A stretch of DNA of 64,000 nucleotides. Source: Xanthostigma xanthostigma. Its lineage: Eukaryota; Arthropoda; Insecta; Raphidioptera; Raphidiidae. The notes under the pieces were generated by a model. The model was not told where the DNA came from and ran no database searches. It saw only the letters and a list, made by a program, of their open reading frames with translations. Both the position numbers and the translations under genes were made by a program. Shown here piece after piece: positions 63,901 to 64,000 of the stretch (positions are counted from its first letter, which is position 1; the number at the start of each line of letters is the position of its first letter). The stretch covers positions 3,162,001-3,226,000 of the forward strand of contig OY754468.1 of assembly GCA_963575645.1 (NCBI GenBank), written 5' to 3'.

Positions 63901-64000
63901 AACTGGATCGATCGTGAAGAATACGATCAACATTTGTTAACTCTCAAATGTTTCAAGGCTTCGGAAAGAAAAAGTCAAACAACCAGAAAACCGTACAATA
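36811..64000 (+). CDS. Cad87A: Cadherin-87A-type cadherin, 5' part, 19 exons, runs off the window
   Basis: Calcium-dependent cell-surface adhesion protein. Exons: 36811-36991, 37520-37769, 39034-39208, 42117-42335, 43408-43620, 45338-45804, 47596-47953, 48848-49052, 50051-50321, 51543-51853, 52273-52510, 54596-54962, 56367-56540, 57771-58065, 59072-59292, 60186-60312, 60916-61091, 62932-63052, 63833-64000+. All are in phase with GT-AG ends, giving 1,512 residues so far. A signal peptide (about 1-25) precedes NRAPHF. EC linkers lie near residues 130, 252, 370, 488, 590, 705, 828, 951, 1074, 1187, 1293 and 1404, so twelve repeats are complete. The transmembrane and cytoplasmic parts are beyond the edge. 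The Cad87A assignment rests on the N-terminal repeat text; another large insect cadherin (Cad74A, Cad86C) is possible. Confidence 0.85.
37093..37496 (+). mobile_element. tRNA-derived SINE, copy 1 (cadherin intron 1)
   Basis: The head GAGCGGGGTGGCGTAGCGGT carries box A, the body matches 50761-51183 and 55323-55741, and the tail is (ATT)n. Box B is deleted here, so this copy is dead. Confidence 0.85.
37520..37769 (+). CDS. Cad87A: Cadherin exon 2 (EC1)
   Basis: Residues 61-144. EC1 with IDPEG, the LDRE motif and linker LDENDNAPLF. Ends TACAG|GTAAGC. Confidence 0.92.
37812..38526 (+). mobile_element. Helitron C (cadherin intron 2)
   Basis: Starts TCTATATATATATAAAATTC and ends CCGGGCGAAGCCGGACCGGG then CTGCTAA, between A and T. 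No coding sequence. A partial second copy starts immediately after (38527 to about 38640). Confidence 0.75.
38845..38955 (-). repeat. Partial AATAAAATTATCGA-family hairpin
   Basis: Half of the hairpin at 20209-20371, reversed, with its TTTGATTAACATCTGATTAG flank. Confidence 0.6.
39034..39208 (+). CDS. Cad87A: Cadherin exon 3 (EC2 first half)
   Basis: Residues 144-202. Contains VSDKDEGVNADV; two cysteines (YIDA and DDSCKTF contexts) may pair within the repeat. Confidence 0.9.
39300..41510 (+). repeat. Composite dispersed repeat (cadherin intron 3)
   Basis: Large noncoding repeat sharing long blocks with 61286-62020 and 62130-62790 (for example CCAACTCACAAGTGG-like, ACCTTGGAATGG ends). It includes a CCGTCTGTCTGT microsatellite at 39670-39710 next to AGGGTTCCGTACCC, and a set of short subrepeats at 40330-40830. 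Confidence 0.65.
40330..40830 (+). repeat. Subrepeats with GCGCATGCGC motifs
   Basis: Five units, 105-125 bp apart (about 40341, 40464, 40590, 40697, 40813). Each is GGCGCATGCGCA-like followed by GAAATATATGC and ATAATAATGGTATA. Further units are at 39583, 61743, 61867 and 62382. Confidence 0.7.
41880..42072 (+). repeat. Dispersed repeat D, copy 2 (cadherin intron 3)
   Basis: Matches 23437-23690 in reverse: CATGAACCAATATGGCGTC and GCGCCAGAAAACGG blocks. It ends about 45 bases before the exon 4 acceptor. Confidence 0.65.
42117..42335 (+). CDS. Cad87A: Cadherin exon 4 (EC2 end)
   Basis: Residues 203-275. LDFEQRSAYVLTLRAAD and linker LDVQDQPPVF, in which the usual N of DxNDN is Q. Confidence 0.92.
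42428..43037 (-). mobile_element. hAT-like TAGTGATGTGCC element, decayed copy (cadherin intron 4)
   Basis: The right end is intact (GGCACATCACTA). The left end keeps CGGATCGTTAAAAATGTATA but lost the terminal bases. Interior ATCCGCGGATA palindromes match 53850-54388. Confidence 0.65.
43218..43322 (-). mobile_element. 5'-truncated SINE tail
   Basis: Reverse copy of the 3' 110 bp of the tRNA-derived SINE, including ACGGGAAGTGTGGTAGAAAA and the (ATT)n tail. Confidence 0.75.
43408..43620 (+). CDS. Cad87A: Cadherin exon 5 (EC3)
   Basis: Residues 276-346. GTSILSIKAKDGDVG opening and MDRENSQ. Both ends fall on codon boundaries. Confidence 0.9.
43663..44280. mobile_element. Tigger/pogo-like MITE, copy 2, longer form (cadherin intron 5)
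   Basis: Same ends and TA duplication (43661-43662, 44281-44282) as copy 1 but 618 bp. The extra 110 bp near 43880-43990 is missing from copies 1 and 3. Confidence 0.85.
44340..44610 (+). repeat. Dispersed repeat (GGGGGACCCGGCTTAAG family), copy 2
   Basis: Opposite orientation to 36311-36640, with similar length and flanks. Confidence 0.65.
44622..45250. mobile_element. Tc1/mariner-like palindromic element (cadherin intron 5)
   Basis: Terminal CAGTGTGGTCACTTAAGTGT in both orientations, arms of about 140 bp, TA duplication at 44620-44621 and 45251-45252. No transposase in the middle. Confidence 0.85.
45338..45804 (+). CDS. Cad87A: Cadherin exon 6 (EC3 end and all of EC4)
   Basis: Residues 347-502, the longest cadherin exon here. 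Linkers ITDVDDQIPEF and LLDSNDNPPVF bracket EC4, which contains VTDGDIGNNA and LDYDVED. Confidence 0.94.
46018..46604 (+). mobile_element. Helitron B (cadherin intron 6)
   Basis: Same ends as Helitron A (TCTATACTAATATATAAAGC ... CTAG, between A and T), without the palindrome insertion. Contains a 73-bp tRNA-Lys-like sequence at 46267-46339. Confidence 0.86.
46267..46339 (+). repeat. tRNA-Lys-derived sequence captured in Helitron B
   Basis: 73 bp, exact tRNA length. D arm GGCTCAATCGGTAGAGC and T arm/acceptor GGGTTCGAGCCCCACGTTGG match tRNA-Lys. The loop now reads GTC where Lys has CTT, and the anticodon stem is mismatched, so it is a pseudo-tRNA rather than a working tRNA-Asp. Confidence 0.7.
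46779..46938. repeat. Palindromic MITE (cadherin intron 6)
   Basis: TAGGTATGTTCCAACTTCCA edge; AAACGGACACGAAATCGTCA mirrors TGACGGTTTCGTGTTCGTTT. Confidence 0.7.
46945..47378. mobile_element. GCTGCACACGAGGCTAG inverted-repeat element
   Basis: GCAGCTGCACACGAGGCTAG mirrors CTAGCCTCGTGTGCAGCGGC. A truncated relative starts at 56567 (GGCCGCTGCACACGAGAC). Confidence 0.72.
47596..47953 (+). CDS. Cad87A: Cadherin exon 7 (EC5)
   Basis: Residues 502-621. A whole repeat: VAENSPRG, ATDQDSGDYG, LDYENQKSY and the canonical linker VDDVNDNHPQF. Confidence 0.94.
48022..48721. mobile_element. TTAAGGAGGTTGA element, copy c (cadherin intron 7)
   Basis: Complete 700-bp copy with TTAA at both ends. It starts 68 bases after the exon 7 end. 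Confidence 0.85.
48848..49052 (+). CDS. Cad87A: Cadherin exon 8 (EC6 first half)
   Basis: Residues 622-689. ATDIDGPTQGGGKIFYSI and IDSNSGEIRIERAV. Ends ATDGG|GTAAGC. Confidence 0.92.
49481..49580. repeat. Short perfect-arm hairpin (cadherin intron 8)
   Basis: AAAACACTTGAAAATTCTAC and its complement surround CTTTCTCG; arms of about 45 bp. Confidence 0.8.
49625..49935 (-). mobile_element. Nonautonomous element with a THAP-like fragment, copy 2
   Basis: Reverse of 11721-12015. The minus strand reads MCCVYQRSNYKMFVFPKDLK then KKWLHAIR, like the first half of a THAP domain (C-x-FP-x-WL-I), but no full domain or transposase follows. Confidence 0.6.
50051..50321 (+). CDS. Cad87A: Cadherin exon 9 (EC6 end, EC7 start)
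   Basis: Residues 690-779. The EC6 exit reads RVGIAGNQRPVF, with no DxNDN. EC7 opens VQENAPPGTNVTTVVATDPDG. Confidence 0.91.
50518..50729. mobile_element. TGACGTGATAACGT MITE, copy 3 (cadherin intron 9)
   Basis: Most compact copy, 212 bp, with both ends (TTGACGTGATAACGTC and ACGTTATCACGTAAAAC) intact. Confidence 0.78.
50761..51183 (+). mobile_element. tRNA-derived SINE, copy 2 (cadherin intron 9)
   Basis: Box A GTGGCGTAGCGGTGAG and box B GGGTTCGAATCCC both intact; body and (ATT)n tail as in the other copies. This is the best-preserved head. Confidence 0.88.
51543..51853 (+). CDS. Cad87A: Cadherin exon 10 (EC7 end, EC8 start)
   Basis: Residues 780-883. KSGLITTSSYSNFDLDT, linker IEDVNNKPPIF, then VSERALPGDYVIGVKAYDRD. 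Confidence 0.92.
51935..52252. mobile_element. ACGCGCCACG MITE, copy 2, filling cadherin intron 10
   Basis: 318 bp of the 419-bp intron. Reverse orientation to copy 1; ends GCGCCACGAATC and GATCCGTGGCGCGTATTATA. The exon 11 acceptor lies 20 bases further. Confidence 0.82.
52273..52510 (+). CDS. Cad87A: Cadherin exon 11 (EC8 end)
   Basis: Residues 884-963. Linker IQAYSDNNPIF is non-canonical. The acceptor TTTTGCAG lies only 20 bases beyond a MITE end. Confidence 0.9.
52511..53121 (+). other. First part of cadherin intron 11
   Basis: No repeat with clear ends, RNA gene or exon recognised. Confidence 0.5.
53122..53530 (+). repeat. Dispersed repeat E, copy 2 (cadherin intron 11)
   Basis: Starts at the GCACATATCGC...AGCGGTATGTGC hairpin and ends AACTTGCGGGATGTGCA. 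Opposite orientation to 7563-8440 and without its insertions. Confidence 0.68.
53542..54422. mobile_element. Tigger/pogo-like element with CAGTAGAACGCCGATTATCC ends
   Basis: Inverted termini and TA duplication (53540-53541, 54423-54424). The interior is interrupted by a hAT-like element. No intact transposase. Confidence 0.83.
53850..54388. mobile_element. hAT-like TAGTGATGTGCC element nested in the Tigger-like element
   Basis: Ends TAGTGATGTGCC and GGCACATCACTA; 8-bp duplication with one mismatch (GTCCCAAT at 53842-53849, GCCCCAAT at 54389-54396). Interior ATCCGCGGATA palindromes. Confidence 0.83.
54596..54962 (+). CDS. Cad87A: Cadherin exon 12 (EC9)
   Basis: Residues 963-1085. IPEEQPIGYKLLSLQARD, LDYESL and the canonical linker LDTNDNAPMF. 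Confidence 0.93.
55035..55322. mobile_element. ACGCGCCACG MITE, copy 3 (cadherin intron 12)
   Basis: ACGCGCCACGAATC to GATTCGTGGCGCGTATTATA. A SINE follows with no gap. Confidence 0.8.
55323..55741 (+). mobile_element. tRNA-derived SINE, copy 3 (cadherin intron 12)
   Basis: Complete head with box B GGGTTCGAATCCC, body and (ATT)n tail. It abuts a MITE upstream and a palindrome downstream. Confidence 0.87.
55743..56182. repeat. Long palindrome, about 190-bp arms, with GCCGAAACGTC motif
   Basis: GGAAGATTAAAAAGGAAGAA is mirrored at 56163-56182. Each arm includes GATGGCATAAAG then TGCCGAAACGTCAG. Mirror-image frames starting MPKRQ on each arm are artefacts. Confidence 0.85.
56367..56540 (+). CDS. 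Cad87A: Cadherin exon 13 (EC10 first half)
   Basis: Residues 1086-1143. SVRAVDLDTPNTDRGYGDLRY then FTIDPLSGVIT|GTAAGT. Confidence 0.92.
56742..57018. mobile_element. TTCTATATTGCTAG MITE, copy 1 (cadherin intron 13)
   Basis: Ends TTCTATATTGCTAGCAA and CTAGCGATATAGAAGTTA. Copy 2 at 63490-63755 is in reverse. Confidence 0.75.
57062..57720. repeat. AATAAAATTGTCGA-family hairpin split by a MITE
   Basis: The left half ends near TTTTGTCAATA and the right half resumes ATGGTCGACAATTTTATTTA with the GACGTTAATCAAAGATTTGA flank. The Tigger-like MITE lies between. Confidence 0.7.
57149..57656. mobile_element. Tigger/pogo-like MITE, copy 3 (cadherin intron 13)
   Basis: 508 bp, reverse orientation to copy 1, TA at 57147-57148 and 57657-57658, and the same internal deletion as copy 1. 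Confidence 0.86.
57771..58065 (+). CDS. Cad87A: Cadherin exon 14 (EC10 end, EC11 start)
   Basis: Residues 1144-1241. IDRERQSV, linker LDVNDNAPAF, then VAENVNIGTSVINITATDPDEG. Confidence 0.93.
58066..58342 (+). other. Start of cadherin intron 14
   Basis: Includes a short ACCCGGCTTCGCTCGGGT hairpin near 58120 resembling a Helitron 3' hairpin, without a clear end. Nothing else recognised. Confidence 0.4.
58343..58908. mobile_element. TATGTAAACRCGTAA inverted-repeat element (cadherin intron 14)
   Basis: Arms of about 60 bp: TATGTAAACACGTAAGGTGC and GCACTTTACGCGTTTACATA, including GTGCACATAGGGAAATTA. TA may be the target duplication. The interior is AT-rich and noncoding. Confidence 0.75.
59072..59292 (+). 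CDS. Cad87A: Cadherin exon 15 (EC11 end, EC12 start)
   Basis: Residues 1242-1315. FQINSKTGELVT, RAQDGG and the divergent linker GDILANDGVPTF. The donor is GAG|GTCAGT. Confidence 0.9.
59529..59980 (+). repeat. Dispersed repeat family A, copy 3 (cadherin intron 15)
   Basis: Same orientation as 3725-4189; lacks its first 50 bp. Confidence 0.75.
60186..60312 (+). CDS. Cad87A: Cadherin exon 16 (EC12)
   Basis: Residues 1316-1357. NSTVGSPVFQIVATDPDDPTQ and KLTYRLL. Confidence 0.9.
60353..60780 (-). mobile_element. Helitron remnant with helicase C-terminal fragment (cadherin intron 16)
   Basis: The minus strand reads SYGQLYAVRSRVGKPDNLC, matching the conserved last helicase motif of Helitron Rep-helicases, with frameshifts and stops around it. 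It ends CTAG|T at 60353. Only the last 400 bp or so of the element remain; the 5' limit is approximate. Confidence 0.7.
60916..61091 (+). CDS. Cad87A: Cadherin exon 17 (EC12 end)
   Basis: Residues 1358-1416. DSESGLLTTATLLDREKKDQY, VVQDKGDPPQ and linker VTDIDDHKPHF. Confidence 0.93.
61138..62106. mobile_element. TGACGTGATAACGT MITE, copy 4, interrupted (cadherin intron 17)
   Basis: The left half at 61138-61270 and the ACGTTATCACGTAAAAC half at 62048-62106 are separated by a block of the composite repeat. Confidence 0.68.
61286..62020 (+). repeat. Composite repeat block (cadherin intron 17)
   Basis: Matches parts of 39850-40620, including two GCGCATGCG subrepeat units. Confidence 0.65.
62130..62790 (+). 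repeat. Composite repeat block, second part (cadherin intron 17)
   Basis: Matches 39340-39600 and 41100-41500, with the subrepeat array between them collapsed to one unit. Confidence 0.68.
62932..63052 (+). CDS. Cad87A: Cadherin exon 18 (EC13 start)
   Basis: Residues 1417-1456. IAEGTPLGTEIGEITAVDED and GENGAIDY. A repeat begins within four bases of the donor GT. Confidence 0.91.
63056..63230 (+). repeat. GAAGTGAAAACTT repeat S, copy 2, at the cadherin exon 18 donor
   Basis: Starts ATTTTTGAAGTGAAAACTTC right after GTAAGC of the donor, same orientation to transcription as copy 1. Ends GCCGGCACTCCCAGAGTGCA and poly-T; shorter inside than copy 1. Confidence 0.7.
63490..63755. mobile_element. 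TTCTATATTGCTAG MITE, copy 2 (cadherin intron 18)
   Basis: Reverse of 56742-57018, with the GACCCGTTGTG and CACGTCTGTAGTGGGG blocks conserved. Confidence 0.75.
63833..64000 (+). CDS. Cad87A: Cadherin exon 19 (EC13, cut by window end)
   Basis: Residues 1457-1512. FGNEHNIFSIERT, WIDREEYDQHLLTLK. The frame is still open at the last base. Confidence 0.9.

Noticed and set aside
36811..64000. Lepidopteran midgut Bt-toxin-receptor cadherin
   Set aside because: The N-terminal repeat text and linker order fit the Cad87A type better; the receptor's typical N-terminal motif is not present.

Overview
This window is animal nuclear DNA, almost certainly from an insect. It is AT-rich, the genes are split by GT-AG introns, and tRNA-derived SINEs, Helitrons and many small inverted-repeat DNA transposons fill the introns. 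The order cannot be fixed from the sequence. Some repeat ends resemble repeats common in Lepidoptera, but that is a memory-based impression. There is no bacterial operon, CRISPR array, rRNA or intact tRNA gene.

Three protein genes account for all the coding sequence I can support. (1) On the minus strand, 25506 down to 2146, lies a complete 15-exon Set2/SETD2 histone H3 lysine-36 methyltransferase. It carries AWS, SET, post-SET, WW and SRI domains, and its 1,640 codons join in phase at every junction. (2) On the plus strand, 26022-31755, lies a complete six-exon ER-lumenal protein O-glucosyltransferase of the POGLUT2/3 (KDELC) family: 504 residues, ending in KDEL. (3) On the plus strand, 36811 to the window edge, are the first 19 exons (1,512 residues) of a large cadherin that best matches the Cadherin-87A type. 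It has a signal peptide, twelve complete cadherin repeats and the start of a thirteenth; its 3' part lies outside the window.

Genes 1 and 2 are divergent, with 515 bp between their start codons, so they probably share a promoter region. The genes have no obvious shared pathway. Set2 acts in the nucleus on elongating RNA polymerase II, POGLUT2/3 acts in the ER on EGF repeats, and the cadherin is a cell-surface adhesion protein.

Region by region: 1-2145 is a repeat nest downstream of Set2. 2146-25506 is Set2, with introns up to 2.7 kb. 25507-26021 is the divergent promoter. 26022-31755 is POGLUT2/3. 31756-36810 is intergenic, with a piggyBac-type element at 34311-35786 bounded by TTAA. 36811-64000 is the cadherin. 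Target-site duplications and terminal repeats define many elements to the base: hAT-like with 8-bp duplications, Tigger/pogo-like with TA, piggyBac-like with TTAA, and Helitrons with TC...CTRR ends between A and T. Several are nested two or three deep.

I found no convincing new multi-gene system. The most notable observations are a Helitron family carrying a captured tRNA-Lys-like sequence, repeats lying within a few bases of 5' splice sites in two genes, long near-perfect palindromes in introns that could form hairpin RNAs, and a short array of NRF-1-like GCGCATGCGC motifs. Coordinates of splice sites and target-site duplications were read directly; family names come from remembered motifs, without database searching.
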